Positions 1 to 9,073 of a DNA stretch of 64,000 bases are shown piece after piece. Both the position numbers and the translations under genes were made by a program. The number at the start of each line of letters is the position of its first letter. The first letter of the stretch is position 1. The notes below the pieces were generated by a model. It searched no databases. It was not told the origin of the DNA and worked only from the letters and a program-made list of their open reading frames with translations. Source of the DNA: an uncultured Poribacteria bacterium (GTDB lineage Bacteria > Poribacteria > WGA-4E > WGA-3G). The stretch is taken from positions 1,890,008 through 1,954,007 of the forward strand of contig OX639992.1 of the NCBI GenBank assembly GCA_951828515.1, written 5' to 3'.

Positions 1-923
1 CAGAGCTTAACAAAACTCTCATCTTTGAGGTTACCAACGCTAACAGGTAGATAGGGACATGGGGTGAGTTCGCCTTCAGGTGTGATACGACAGTAGTAAA
101 TCCCACATGGACAGGTGCCACTGGGGTAACCCTGAAGAAAAGCGGAGTCAGACTGTTGCTCAAAAATGACGCGTTTGTAATGCGGTGCGCATTTCGCGGC
201 GATGAGCATTTTTCCAGCATAAGCCGCCTGCAATTTGAAAAGCGTCTCAAGCATCTTCTCGTATTGCGTAGGTGTAATGTCCATCACTGTCTTACCCCTT
301 CCGGTTCGGACGAGGAAGTAGAGATTCAGTACTTTCGCACCGAGTTGATACGCGTACTCCACAATTTCTGGAATTTCATCGTAATTCCACTGCGTTACGG
401 AGGTCTGAACGAGGAAATCAAGTTGTGCGCGTTTGAGTGCCTCTACACCGTTCATCGTCGCTTTCCACGCGCCCTCCATACCACGAAACCGATCATGGTT
501 CGTAGGTTGGATAGAATCAAGGCTAATGCCTGCACCGGTGACACCGTGCTGCTGCATCTTTTCAACGACGCTATCGTTCAAGAGGACACCGTTTGTACCC
601 ATTACAACAAGAAACCCGGTATCAGAGGCATACTTCGATATCTCCAAGATATCCGGGCGTAATAGGGGTTCACCACCGGTGAGAATAAGAAGGATGTGTG
701 GGTTGATTTCTGAGATCTCATCAATGACACGGAAACATTGTGATTGGCTCAATTCCGCATCCCTGGCGTATTCATCTGAGTCTTGAATATCGGACAGGTT
801 AAAGTTTCCGTTTGCGAACTCGTTTGTATCTACAAATCCTGCGGGAAGATAGCAGTGCGTACACTTTAGATTGCACAATCGAGTGATATTCCATGAAACT
901 GCCTGAACTTTTGTATTTTCCAT
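1..923 (-). CDS. Radical SAM/SPASM protein (3' end cut by window edge)
   Basis: The minus strand reads open from an ATG at 923 to the window edge, about 307 codons. Near the N-terminus is the radical SAM motif CNLKCTHC (Cys17, Cys21, Cys24), which binds the 4Fe-4S cluster that cleaves S-adenosylmethionine. The glycine-rich TGGEPLL follows at about residue 81. The visible C-terminal part holds CPCGIYYC and TPCPYLPVSVGNL, which look like the start of a SPASM domain with auxiliary Fe-S ligands. This layout is seen in NirJ/AhbC/AhbD-like haem-modifying enzymes and in peptide-modifying enzymes. The substrate cannot be told from the sequence. The start is preceded by CCGCAAGGTAAATTTAAAA, the gene-proximal end of a dispersed repeat that supplies the AAGG ribosome-binding site. 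Confidence 0.88.
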   Translation of the reverse strand, partial: MENTKVQAVSWNITRLCNLKCTHCYLPAGFVDTNEFANGNFNLSDIQDSDEYARDAELSQSQCFRVIDEISEINPHILLILTGGEPLLRPDILEISKYASDTGFLVVMGTNGVLLNDSVVEKMQQHGVTGAGISLDSIQPTNHDRFRGMEGAWKATMNGVEALKRAQLDFLVQTSVTQWNYDEIPEIVEYAYQLGAKVLNLYFLVRTGRGKTVMDITPTQYEKMLETLFKLQAAYAGKMLIAAKCAPHYKRVIFEQQSDSAFLQGYPSGTCPCGIYYCRITPEGELTPCPYLPVSVGNLKDESFVKL

Positions 924-1168
924 TTTTTAAATTTACCTTGCGGTTCGGTCAGGTAAGTTTGAAAAATAACGGGTTTCTTTCCGTAGACCCGCCTGCGCCG
1001 TTGTTGCAGGCTATGGGTTTGGGTTTAACGAAAACATCTTCACCGACAACCGACAACCGACTGCTAATTGCTATTTTTCCTTGCGGTTCGGTCAGGTAAG
1101 TTTGAAAAATAACGGGTTTCTTTTCGTAGACCCGCCTGCGCCGTTGTTGCAGGCTATGGGTTTGGGTT
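921..1168 (-). repeat. Two copies of the start-proximal dispersed repeat
   Basis: Two near-identical copies of about 95 bases lie at 921-1027 and 1074-1168. Between them is a short GACAACCGACAACCGACTGC-type repeat. Read on the minus strand, each copy runs from a block with GCAGGCGGGTCTACG to a block ending CCGCAAGGAAAA or CCGCAAGGTAAA. The left copy ends exactly at the ATG of the radical SAM gene. Related copies precede other genes at 3767, 6392, 9385, 28512, 31917, 34397, 43816 and 46923. Confidence 0.85.
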
Positions 1169-1191
1169 TAAGGATTCTTAATGTTTTGAAA

Positions 1192-1674
1192 TCAGTTTTT
1201 TAACAGCAATGCAAGCGCGAAAACAATGAATCCCGTTACCAGTATCAAGCCTCTCCACACATTGATATACGGGCTGGGGCTGCGATATGTTTTGTCATGA
1301 GAAGGGATAGCCTCAAGGTGCCGCCGATAGACCGAACTGTATAACCCCCAAAAGAGGGTCATTACGCCAAACGCCACAAGTTTCGCGACAAAAACTAACA
1401 TATAGAACCTGAAGTCATCGTTAGTATTCCCTGCAAAAAAGCCATTATTCCATGCAACAATAAAAAATACCATCGCGCCTGTCGTCAGTAAAACATGAAT
1501 CATCAATCGTATCAGGACCCGAAAACGATTGTGAATTGCTAACAGGTTTTGCGAGGGTAAGTTGCGCCGTAGAATCGGCATCGCGACGAAGGTAGAAAAG
1601 ATAACACCACCAAACCAGATGATCGCCGCTAATAGATGAACACCTCGGATAACAAGCTCCACGCTCTCGCGCAT
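1192..1674 (-). CDS. CopD-like four-helix membrane protein
   Basis: This 160-aa protein is almost entirely hydrophobic, with four predicted membrane helices at about residues 8-32, 50-75, 88-112 and 138-158. The first helix carries RGVHLLAAIIWFGG, the His/Trp signature of the CopD (copper resistance D) domain and related inner-membrane proteins, several of which bind haem or copper. No fused CopC or signal peptide is present. The protein is shorter than full CopD and is best called a CopD-domain membrane protein of unknown substrate. It begins at an ATG and has its own promoter-like site upstream. Confidence 0.7.
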   Translation of the reverse strand: MRESVELVIRGVHLLAAIIWFGGVIFSTFVAMPILRRNLPSQNLLAIHNRFRVLIRLMIHVLLTTGAMVFFIVAWNNGFFAGNTNDDFRFYMLVFVAKLVAFGVMTLFWGLYSSVYRRHLEAIPSHDKTYRSPSPYINVWRGLILVTGFIVFALALLLKN

Positions 1675-1702
1675 TCTTTTTTAGAATCCCTATTTTTCAT
1701 AA

Positions 1703-1731
1703 ATGATACCATATTTTGCGTCCAAAGTCAA
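1703..1731 (-). promoter_or_regulatory. Sigma70-like promoter for the CopD-like gene
   Basis: On the minus strand TTGACT and TATCAT are separated by 17 bases, about 30 bases upstream of the ATG at 1674. Confidence 0.55.
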
Positions 1732-1816
1732 ATTTGTCTTTGCTTTATACACTTGAACAGAGGTAGCAGCAATCTATGGTTTGTGAGGGTTCCATCAACA
1801 ACATCAAGACGGCGAG

Positions 1817-2686
1817 TCACGCCCTCAAATTGACGAAAACCAATGCGATCATTGCGACGACCGCGCCGACGAGAGAGGTTCGACTCAACCGTTCACGGAG
1901 GAACACCATGCCAACGAACATCGTAAACAGTACACCACCCGAACTTGACATCGGAAAGGCGATTAAGGCACTTACCTTATCCAGTGCAATGAGGAGTGCC
2001 CAACTTCCAGCGACATTACAGATGCCTACCAATGTACCGTAGAAGACCTCCCACCAATTCGGCCACGTTCTCTGATAAAGGCATATCCCTAAATAAATGA
2101 GTGTGGCGACACCGAAAAGTAGACTCATATAAAGCGATTTCTCATCAATAGGACACATCTCGTTGAAGGCTTTCATAGTGAGTCGCGAAATGCCGGTGAC
2201 AAGTAGAATTGTGATAACGACTACGAACCCCAAACCTTGACTCACTTCCGGTCTATCAGGTGTAAATTTATAAGTCGGCTCTTTTTCGCGCTGGCTGAGG
2301 AGCGGAATCGCCGCGAAAGTTAAGAGAAGTCCCACAGCCTGCCAGAAGTTAGGAATCTCTTTCCAGAACAGCATCGACACCAAAATCGGTACCACGATCG
2401 ATAATCTGACGAGCGCGGCGGTGACGACAATCCCACTCAATCGGATCCCCAGCGTAAACAACTCAAATCCGGCGGCGTACGTCACACCGTTTGATATGCC
2501 TAACGCGAAAGTTAACTTTGAGAACTCAAAATCCTGTTCCTGTGACAGGACCCAGATGCTGATAAAGAAAGCAACGAGGTAATTGACAAAACCGATCGGG
2601 TTCAAGCGTTGCTGATTATCCTTGGCATGCTTGAGAAAGAGCCCGAATCCGGAGAGCAGGACGATGTTGAGTACGAGGAAGAGCAT
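1817..2686 (-). CDS. DMT-superfamily (EamA-like) transporter
   Basis: This 289-aa protein has about ten hydrophobic segments in two halves, as expected for the 10-TM drug/metabolite transporter superfamily. An EamA-like repeat closes with a helix near SALIAFPMSSSGGVLFTMF followed by FLRERLSRTSLVGA. The start is placed at the ATG at 2686 because the protein then begins directly with the first membrane helix. A longer reading frame from 2779 would add 31 residues translated from a low-complexity GGAAGATTGGAAGATTGG tract. The substrate is unknown. It lies 103 bases downstream of an oxidoreductase gene on the same strand. Confidence 0.78.
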   Translation of the reverse strand: MLFLVLNIVLLSGFGLFLKHAKDNQQRLNPIGFVNYLVAFFISIWVLSQEQDFEFSKLTFALGISNGVTYAAGFELFTLGIRLSGIVVTAALVRLSIVVPILVSMLFWKEIPNFWQAVGLLLTFAAIPLLSQREKEPTYKFTPDRPEVSQGLGFVVVITILLVTGISRLTMKAFNEMCPIDEKSLYMSLLFGVATLIYLGICLYQRTWPNWWEVFYGTLVGICNVAGSWALLIALDKVSALIAFPMSSSGGVLFTMFVGMVFLRERLSRTSLVGAVVAMIALVFVNLRA

Positions 2687-2789
2687 AGGCTTTAAAGATT
2701 GGAAGATTGGAAGATTGGGAGATCGGAAGGTTAGGAGGCTTCTTTCCACCCTTCCTCCCTTCCAGCCAAGCCTTTCCATCCAAGTCCTT

Positions 2790-3767
2790 CTATTCCTCCA
2801 TCGGCAACGCGACCTTGGTTCCCTCTTTCGCGGATTGATAGGTTGCCAAAACGACTTCTACGGCGTGTTTCCCGCCTCTACCGTCAATCATAGGCGTTTT
2901 ATTATCTCGGACACAGTCAACAAAATGCGTCAATTCACCGACAACACCGTGCGGTCCATCTCGGTCAGGAACAATCTCTTTCCACTCCTCACCTCGTTTT
3001 TTGAGATAGGCGAGATCGGCTGCCATATCTAAGCGGAGTGAACCTTCGGAACCATCAATAATGGTTTCGTTGGTGCCGCGTGCGCCGAGGAAGCCGCCCC
3101 ACCGTAAAATACCCACCGCTCCAGAATCGTAACGGATGAGGGAGACGGTGTAATCTTCCCAATCGTCATGCCCAGAAAAACTGCCTACTTCGGCGGCGAC
3201 GGTAAGAGCAGTACCACCATACCAATTAATCAGATCGGATTTATGGATACCGTTTTCCAGAAGTCCGCCGACAGTGCCGTACCAACTTTCGGGACGGTTG
3301 CGCGGCGCATTATAGGGACCCGTGTAATCGGTTTCGATATAGGTAATGTCCCCAATATCGCCAGCATCAACCATCTGTCTACCGAGTTCGTGGACAGGAT
3401 AGAAGCGTAATACCTGCCCTACCATCAGATGCGTTCCCGCCTTATCCGATGCCTCGATCATCGTATCTGCATCAGCGAGGGTCAATGAAAGCGGTTTTTC
3501 GCAGAAAGCATGCACGCCTGCTTGAGCGGCATCAACGATTACCTGCGTATGTGCGATAGGCGGTGTTGCAACCACGACAGCGTCCACAACATCAAACAAT
3601 TCGTGATAGTCTTGGAACGCGCGAATTTGATGCCGTTGGGCAACGGCTTCCGCTGCGTCCAAGCGGAGATCTGCGACACCTATAAATTCACAATTTTCAA
3701 CATTCGGGAGCGAGTTGCAATGGGCGTTTCCCATGCCACCGACTCCGACTACACCTATGCGAACCAT
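2790..3767 (-). CDS. Gfo/Idh/MocA family oxidoreductase
   Basis: This 325-aa protein starts with the Rossmann nucleotide-binding motif GVVGVGGMGNAH and has the family motif EKPLSL near residue 94. The C-terminal half (EFTGPYN-like and GLLENGIHKSDLINW stretches) is the alpha/beta substrate domain. Members use NAD(P) to oxidise or reduce sugars, inositols and related compounds. The residues IHKSDLINW near 180 occupy the place of the catalytic His-containing motif. The exact substrate cannot be assigned. The start codon is preceded by AAAGGAAAATTAAAA, a worn copy of the start-proximal repeat that provides the ribosome-binding site. It is one of three members of this family in the window. Confidence 0.88.
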   Translation of the reverse strand: MVRIGVVGVGGMGNAHCNSLPNVENCEFIGVADLRLDAAEAVAQRHQIRAFQDYHELFDVVDAVVVATPPIAHTQVIVDAAQAGVHAFCEKPLSLTLADADTMIEASDKAGTHLMVGQVLRFYPVHELGRQMVDAGDIGDITYIETDYTGPYNAPRNRPESWYGTVGGLLENGIHKSDLINWYGGTALTVAAEVGSFSGHDDWEDYTVSLIRYDSGAVGILRWGGFLGARGTNETIIDGSEGSLRLDMAADLAYLKKRGEEWKEIVPDRDGPHGVVGELTHFVDCVRDNKTPMIDGRGGKHAVEVVLATYQSAKEGTKVALPMEE

Positions 3768-3794
3768 TTTTAATTTTCCTTTTTTATGGCGGTC

Positions 3795-3905
3795 AGCGGA
3801 ATAGCAGTCAGCCGTCAGCCGTCAGCAATCAGCAAGAGAAGGTAGGTTCACCAGAAAACCTCTTTACTGATAGCCGATGGCTGATGGCTGATAGCCATTC
3901 CTCTG
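3795..3905. repeat. GTCAGC-rich dispersed hairpin element
   Basis: The left part is repeated GTCAGC units and the right part GCTGATGGCTGATAGCC, so the two ends are inverted relative to each other around a core with AAACCTCTTTACTGA. The same layout recurs at about 7562-7632, 24520-24616, 28640-28685 and 35805-35840, and inside the AAA ATPase gene at 56090-56220. Confidence 0.7.
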
Positions 3906-3916
3906 ATAACTGAAGA

Positions 3917-4606
3917 CTACTTTCGGATTAGCCATTTTATAATTGAGATCGCAATGACGATACCAAAAACGAAAAGAATCCATTTGATGTGTGGCGATGC
4001 AGTCTCACCGAGGTAAGAATAAACCAAGGTGGCTGGCATTTGACCGATCCCGGTGGCAACCCAAAATCCGAGAAACCTCATACGAGTTGCCCCGGCAAAA
4101 TAACTGATAATATCAAAAGAGATGAACGGTATCAAGCGAGCAATAAGTATGGCGTAAGTACCGTATTTTTCAACGAAATCATTTGCTTTATCAACCGCCG
4201 GTTGACTGATGAGTCGCGTAATCCGTTGGATTCCGAGAAAACGGGCAATATAGAAGCAGAACGCCGCGCCCACCATCGAACTGCTCCACGACAAAAGTGA
4301 ACCCCACCAAAACCCAAAGAGTGTACCGTTTGCAAAGGTAATCAGAAACGCTGGCAAAGGCGCGATCACACTCTGAAAGACCATGAGTATCGCCGATACA
4401 ACAGGTGCGAGTGCGCCATAACCCGCGATGTACGCTCGCGCTGTCTCAATACTCTGAAAAGCAGCGGTGAGCTCGAGGACATATCCCCAAATTTGTCTAT
4501 GGTAGACACCGCCACACACGAACCCAATGGACATCACAAGTAGTAATATAATACGACGCTTTCTGTGTTCCAAAACCGAGCGGAGTCTGCTTATGACTTT
4601 AGACAT
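3917..4606 (-). CDS. VTT (TVP38/TMEM64, DedA-like) membrane protein
   Basis: This 229-aa protein has an N-terminal basic segment, one helix, then the VTT/SNARE-associated core at about residues 60-190 with the conserved stretches FANGTLFGFWWGSLLSWSSS and ARLIPFISFDIISYFAGAT. Relatives are inner-membrane lipid scramblases or flippases. The start is placed at the ATG at 4606. A GTG at 4621 is in frame, but it lies inside the adjacent 36-base tandem repeat. No clear ribosome-binding site precedes either codon, since the tandem repeat reaches almost up to the gene. Confidence 0.82.
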   Translation of the reverse strand: MSKVISRLRSVLEHRKRRIILLLVMSIGFVCGGVYHRQIWGYVLELTAAFQSIETARAYIAGYGALAPVVSAILMVFQSVIAPLPAFLITFANGTLFGFWWGSLLSWSSSMVGAAFCFYIARFLGIQRITRLISQPAVDKANDFVEKYGTYAILIARLIPFISFDIISYFAGATRMRFLGFWVATGIGQMPATLVYSYLGETASPHIKWILFVFGIVIAISIIKWLIRK

Positions 4607-4610
4607 TTTT

Positions 4611-4754
4611 GTGAACGGCACAGCGGAGTGTGCCTACTACTTTTCTGTGAACGGCACAGCGGAGTGTGCCTACTACTTTTCTGTGAACGGCACAGCGGAG
4701 TGTGCTTACTACTTTTCTGTGAACGGCACAGCGGAGTGTGCTTACTACTTTGCA
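4611..4754. repeat. Four tandem copies of a 36-base hairpin unit
   Basis: Units at 4611-4646, 4647-4682, 4683-4718 and 4719-4754 are nearly identical. The last two share one C-to-T change. Each contains GGCACA...TGTGCC, which can fold, followed by TACTAC. The stop codon of the 3-hydroxyacyl-CoA dehydrogenase gene lies in the last unit. A close relative with a perfect 7-bp stem occurs twice at 21089-21155, after the stop of a permease gene. Confidence 0.95.
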
Positions 4755-5686
4755 TCTTTTGCCTGCTGTATCAAAGCATGGTTCATTCGTTCCCGAAGCT
4801 GCTGTATCTTCTCATCCGTCCAATTGTAAAAGCCTTCCTTAGATTTTACGCCGAGTTTACCGGATTCGACCATCTGTCGGAGCAGCGGATTGATGTCAGA
4901 TGAGCTGTTCAGATCCTTATAGAGTTCTTCAAACGCGGCAAGTACGAGGTCCCAACCTGCGAGTTCAAAGACCTCAAAGGGACCGGCAACGCTGAGCCTT
5001 CGCCCAAAACTGTTGCGTACAACGAGATCCACGGTATCTGCGCTGGCGATACCTTGTTCCACAATAGCGAACGCTTCCCGAATCAAAGCGGCTTGCAGGC
5101 GTGGTCCGACGAAACCGAGTGCTTCCTTCTCAATAATTGCAGGTGTTTTACCGATCGTTGTTAAGAGTTCAAACGTTACTTCAACCGTTTCATCAGAAGT
5201 ATCAGGACTACGAATCAGTTCGACGAGCGGAATCAGATAAGGTGGATTAAAATAGTGGGTATTGAGTATCTGATCCTTACGTTTCGCGTTCACACCGATT
5301 TGGCTCGGCATTAATGCCGTCGTATTGCTCGCCAAAATTGTGTGCGGTGGACATATTGTGTCTAACTTACCGAATATCTGTTGTTTTAGTGCTAAATTCT
5401 CAGTAACCGCTTCCACCACAAAGTCTGCCCCTTCTGCGACTGTTTCGAGTTCTGTGGAGGTCTGAATCCGCTGCAGGGTCTGGGAAATACCATCCTGCTG
5501 AATAATAGCATTTGAAGCGAGTACATTTAAATTTTGCTCAATTTGGGTGAGGGCGATTTCGAGTTGCTCGTTGGTGACATCGTGCAAACGGACATGGTAT
5601 CCTGCGCTTGCAAACTCCTGCGCGATGCCATGCCCCATCAATCCTGCCCCGATAACTGCAATTTGTGCGATTCCATCAACTGTCAT
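4745..5686 (-). CDS. 3-hydroxyacyl-CoA dehydrogenase family protein
   Basis: This 313-aa enzyme has the N-terminal NAD-binding motif IAVIGAGLMGHGIAQEFASA. The catalytic region includes THYFNPPYLIPLVELI near residue 145, where the His is expected to pair with a Glu. The C-terminal helical domain ends in LGVKSKEGFYNW. It should catalyse NAD-dependent oxidation of 3-hydroxyacyl-CoA, as 3-hydroxybutyryl-CoA dehydrogenase does in fatty-acid or butyrate metabolism. Lambda-crystallin-like relatives also exist. The start is the ATG at 5686 behind GAAGAAGGGAAA. A longer frame would add 35 residues encoded inside rsmI. The start overlaps the end of rsmI by 11 bases, so the two are probably cotranscribed. 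Confidence 0.88.
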   Translation of the reverse strand: MTVDGIAQIAVIGAGLMGHGIAQEFASAGYHVRLHDVTNEQLEIALTQIEQNLNVLASNAIIQQDGISQTLQRIQTSTELETVAEGADFVVEAVTENLALKQQIFGKLDTICPPHTILASNTTALMPSQIGVNAKRKDQILNTHYFNPPYLIPLVELIRSPDTSDETVEVTFELLTTIGKTPAIIEKEALGFVGPRLQAALIREAFAIVEQGIASADTVDLVVRNSFGRRLSVAGPFEVFELAGWDLVLAAFEELYKDLNSSSDINPLLRQMVESGKLGVKSKEGFYNWTDEKIQQLRERMNHALIQQAKDAK

Positions 5687-6392
5687 TTTTTTCCCTTCTT
5701 CCGGCAATAACAATAGTAAATTCCCCACGCGGCTCGGTATTTCGGAATTTCTCCAACGCTTCACTAACATTCCCACGAAATACTTCTTCAAACCGTTTTG
5801 TCAACTCGCGCGCGACGACAATGTCACGTTCACCCATCACTTCAAGGGTATCTTCAAGGAAACGTCGGAACCGATGCGGGGATTCAAAGAGAATTAACGT
5901 CCTTTCTTCGTCAGCGAGTACACGCAACTGACGCTTTCTTTTCCCAGATTTCGGAGATAAGAAGCCTTCAAAAGTGAAGTTATGTAGGGGCAATCCGGAG
6001 ATGGATGCCGCCGTGACGACTGCCGATGCCCCAGGAATAGGAACGATCGGAATTTCTGCCTCGATGCATCCACGTAAGAGCGGATATCCTGGATCGGAGA
6101 TGATCGGCGTGCCAGCATCTGAAACGATTGCAATTGTTTCTCCCGCCTTCAACCGTTCGATCAGCTTGTCTCCTTTCATCTGCTGGTTGCCCTCAAAGTA
6201 ACTTGTGAGCGGTGTCTGGATATTGTAATGTGTCAGCAAGCGGCGTGTTTGACGGGTATCCTCAGCGGCGATGAGGTTTACCTCTTTGAGGATACGGAGT
6301 GCACGCAAAGTAATATCTTCTAAATTCCCGATGGGTGTGCTAACGAGGTAAAGCGTGCCAAGTTTTTTAATTTTTCCTTGCGGATTCTTCAT
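5676..6392 (-). CDS. rsmI: 16S rRNA 2'-O-methyltransferase RsmI
   Basis: This 238-aa protein contains GTLYLVSTPIGNLEDITLRAL, the hallmark N-terminus of RsmI, then AEDTRQTRRLL, VSDAGTPIISDPGYPL and PIPGASAVVTA. It methylates the 2'-O of C1402 in 16S rRNA using S-adenosylmethionine. The first ten residues, MKNPQGKIKK, are unusual. They are encoded by the end of a dispersed repeat (CCGCAAGGAAAAATTAAAA), and a second copy of the same end lies just upstream of the ATG as ribosome-binding site. The usual start methionine just before GTLYLV is a CTT codon here. Function is secure; the repeat-derived extension is the odd point. Confidence 0.95.
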   Translation of the reverse strand: MKNPQGKIKKLGTLYLVSTPIGNLEDITLRALRILKEVNLIAAEDTRQTRRLLTHYNIQTPLTSYFEGNQQMKGDKLIERLKAGETIAIVSDAGTPIISDPGYPLLRGCIEAEIPIVPIPGASAVVTAASISGLPLHNFTFEGFLSPKSGKRKRQLRVLADEERTLILFESPHRFRRFLEDTLEVMGERDIVVARELTKRFEEVFRGNVSEALEKFRNTEPRGEFTIVIAGRREKNDS

Positions 6393-6520
6393 TTTTTCCT
6401 TGCGGAGTCAGGAAGTGAATTTTATGAGAAAAACGCTCAATAAACAAAGCCTCCATTTAACGCCCTGCGAATAATTTAAAAACCATTTCATTACGGGCTA
6501 TAGGTTTTGTATTATACCAA
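6393..6520 (-). repeat. Start-proximal repeat upstream of rsmI
   Basis: On the minus strand the segment contains CCCGTAATGAAATGG and ends CTGACTCCGCAAGGAAAAA at the rsmI ATG. A further CCGCAAGGAAAAATTAAAA follows inside the gene. The remainder up to 6695 holds a small hairpin (AGGTTTGAAACCT at about 6546) and no recognisable gene. Confidence 0.75.
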
Positions 6521-6695
6521 GAACCCACTCATTGCTGGCGAGGTTTGAAACCTCACTGGAGAGCGGTCCAGAGTCCCAAAAATTAAAAGTCTTGCGATAT
6601 TATAGATATAATGCTAAATTGCATTGTATCCTTAGGCGCGAAATCGTAAGCCTGCAACAACAGCGTAGGCGACTCCAGTGAAAAGATATTCAAAG

Positions 6696-7556
6696 ATGAA
6701 ACCTACGTTATCTCCCCGCAAGGTAAAATTAAAATATGTTACGCTATGTCTTCTCTGGTTGATAGTCCCAGTATGTGCAGAAACGTCCGCTGATAAAAGA
6801 CCCTTTGAATCGGCGCGCCCCCTGTATGTCGGTGCGCGGGCATTAGGGATGGGTAACGCCTTTACTGCTGTCGCTGACGATGCCAGTGCAGGCTTTTGGA
6901 ACCCAGCTGGACTCATTCAGTGGCAGGGCGTGAAGCTCTTCGCAGTCAATAAGTTTCACGACCGAAGTGATTACCGGTTCGACCCGAAGGGTATCGGTTA
7001 TAGCTATCGCGGCTATAGCCTATTTTGGGGAAATAAAATCGCCATCGGTGTCGATAGCGGTGTACCCGATTTCAACTACTACGGTATCACGCGTCAACTC
7101 GGTCCTTATGCCGCCGCTGGATTCAGTCTCAAGTTTAAACGAAGACACCCCTCCGATGTCTATCAATTCTTTGGTTACGAGGCAGCGTATGATCTCGGAC
7201 TGCTTTTCAAACCACATCCGAATCTCAAGTTCGGGTGCCTCGCTCAGAACCTCGAAGGCTATGGCATTCAATGGCTGACACTCGGTATCTCCTATCGCTA
7301 CGCGAAGCATTGGTTGCAAAATGCGCCCTGCGAATTTTCAGTCGATTTCGCCCTCCCTATCAAAGACAAAACCCCAGAACTATACATCGGTGCAGAGTGG
7401 CACCTTTTTCCGATACTCCCTATCCGACTCGGCATCTCAAACGGATCACTAACAGGCGGAATAGGAATTATGTGGAAAGGGATTCACATCAATTATGCCC
7501 GAATTTTCGAGAAACCTTCTGTCTCTGATTTTATTGAAATGGCCATCAGTTTTTAG
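6696..7556 (+). CDS. PorV/UPF0164-like outer-membrane protein
   Basis: This 286-aa protein begins with a signal peptide of basic n-region, then YVTLCLLWLIVPVCA. The mature part opens with YVGARALGMGNAFTAVADD and ASAGFWNPAGL, the conserved N-terminus of the PorV/UPF0164 beta-barrel family. The rest has alternating aromatic strands typical of an outer-membrane barrel ending in Phe. PorV proteins act as shuttles in type IX secretion, while other members are of unknown role. The basic n-region SPRKVKLK is encoded by CCCGCAAGGTAAAATTAAAA, the end of the start-proximal repeat read in a different frame from other captures. Starts at 6678 or 6696 are both possible; 6696 gives the more normal signal peptide. 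Confidence 0.75.
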   Translation: MKPTLSPRKVKLKYVTLCLLWLIVPVCAETSADKRPFESARPLYVGARALGMGNAFTAVADDASAGFWNPAGLIQWQGVKLFAVNKFHDRSDYRFDPKGIGYSYRGYSLFWGNKIAIGVDSGVPDFNYYGITRQLGPYAAAGFSLKFKRRHPSDVYQFFGYEAAYDLGLLFKPHPNLKFGCLAQNLEGYGIQWLTLGISYRYAKHWLQNAPCEFSVDFALPIKDKTPELYIGAEWHLFPILPIRLGISNGSLTGGIGIMWKGIHINYARIFEKPSVSDFIEMAISF

Positions 7557-7630
7557 GAGAATAGCCGTCAGCTGTCAGCCGTCAGTTATCAGTTAAGAAA
7601 TACAAACCTCTTTTCACCGACAACCGATAA

Positions 7631-9073
7631 CTATTCGTCGCCTCCGTCTTCCCAATCCAATGCCTCTTGATTCCATTCAAATTGCTGCAATGGACCAAAT
7701 TTGAGGTTGACTGTCAAACTTTTCGGGGTCGGCGAACTATCGAACAGATTGAAATCTCGGACGACAACGTAGGTGTGCTGTCCATCGGTAATGGTTTTGC
7801 ACGCCTCAATGAAGTCATCTAAGTTGTGGATCTGTTTTCCATTTATATCAAGAATCACTACCTTGGAGTTCCCATTCCGCTCCTGTAAACCGACACGCGA
7901 GAAACTGCTGCCTGCAGCGGCGTGCGGTAAATAAACGCCATCGGCTTCTAAGAAGAGTATCCGACGGAGTTGCGGTGTAATATCGTGAAAGACAGCACCG
8001 CCAAACCTAACAAACCGACGTACTTTCTTTGCTTCTAAGTCCTCCACGGGGACATCAAGGTTCAGGTTCTCGCCGTTTCGGTAAATTTGCAAGTTGACGC
8101 TCTCCCCTACATTCCGGTTCAGGATAGCATCAAAGGTATAAAGGTCATCCTTGATAAGTTCATTATCTATACGATAGATAATATCGGATGCGCGGAGGAT
8201 GGTTTCGCCTGTTGTCCTCGGGACAATGGATTCAATCTGAATAATCTTGGGTGTTCCGGCTTTGGAGGGACCTATCTCTTTTCGTAAAGCACTCGGGAAA
8301 TTGAAGTGTTTGATGGCTTCGCCAATAGAGATAAGCTCCAAATCGACACCGATTTCGCCGCGCTGGATTGACATCTTATTACGAATCAATTCAAGGGCAT
8401 CGTGGAGGTAATCAATCGGCAGTTCAAAACTGGAAGTATCCGTGCCGCGTGCGTGGATAGCGATGACTTCACCAGCGGTGTTCCATACAGGACTCCCGCT
8501 TGAGCCACCCGTCCGATCAAACGTCGTGTGGATATAACTGGAGTGACGATCGCCTTTGTTGACATTGAGGTTGGTAATTCTTCCGAATTTGATCGTATAT
8601 TCCTCTTTCTCATTGTTGCCGATGAGCAGGAGTTCATCTCCGAGAGACAGTTCTGACCATTCACCGAGTTCAACGGCTTGGAGTTCAAAATCAACCTCAG
8701 TGGGATCAATTTGATAAAATCCGAAATCATGCGTCGGATCGTAATAGAGGATACGGGCTTCCGTAAAACTACCATCGTGAAAGTTGATTTTGACATAGGC
8801 GGGACTGCTACCGGTGACATGTCGGTTCGTGGCGATAATCCCATGTTCCGCATCGACAACGAAACCGGTGGCAAAATTTGTGCCCTTCACTTCTGTTTCA
8901 AAGACTACCTCGGAGGAGGTTTCGACATTCACCACCATCGGTTTGTAGGCGGCAACCTGTTCTGTCCAGTCATGTTGGGCATCGGCATTTATGACCAAAA
9001 TTAAAAGCGAAAAAATTGTTAAGATTGTGCCGCTCGTGCGGTTTTTAACCAGAGTTCCAAAGATTTGTTTCAT
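7631..9073 (-). CDS. DegP/HtrA-like serine protease with PDZ domains
   Basis: This 480-aa secreted protein has a signal peptide (TILTIFSLLILVINADA) and a chymotrypsin-fold protease domain. The catalytic triad is visible as His in TNRHV (about residue 82), Asp in PTHDFGFY (about 116) and Ser in GGSSGSPVW (about 194). After it come two PDZ-like regions, one around ETILRASDIIYRIDNELI and one around VVILDINGKQIHNLDDF. The protein should act in the periplasm in quality control or processing. It ends with an Asp/Glu-rich tail. It is preceded on the minus strand by a 311-base intergenic region and starts at an ATG. Confidence 0.85.
   Translation of the reverse strand: MKQIFGTLVKNRTSGTILTIFSLLILVINADAQHDWTEQVAAYKPMVVNVETSSEVVFETEVKGTNFATGFVVDAEHGIIATNRHVTGSSPAYVKINFHDGSFTEARILYYDPTHDFGFYQIDPTEVDFELQAVELGEWSELSLGDELLLIGNNEKEEYTIKFGRITNLNVNKGDRHSSYIHTTFDRTGGSSGSPVWNTAGEVIAIHARGTDTSSFELPIDYLHDALELIRNKMSIQRGEIGVDLELISIGEAIKHFNFPSALRKEIGPSKAGTPKIIQIESIVPRTTGETILRASDIIYRIDNELIKDDLYTFDAILNRNVGESVNLQIYRNGENLNLDVPVEDLEAKKVRRFVRFGGAVFHDITPQLRRILFLEADGVYLPHAAAGSSFSRVGLQERNGNSKVVILDINGKQIHNLDDFIEACKTITDGQHTYVVVRDFNLFDSSPTPKSLTVNLKFGPLQQFEWNQEALDWEDGGDE

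Noticed and set aside
156-786. Plus-strand open frames over the first 800 bases
   Set aside because: They are antisense to the radical SAM gene, whose minus-strand translation shows CxxxCxxC and TGGEP motifs.
4527-4903. Plus-strand frames encoding four tandem copies of VNGTAECAYYFS or a similar 12-residue unit
   Set aside because: They merely translate the 36-base tandem hairpin repeat and the antisense of real genes.
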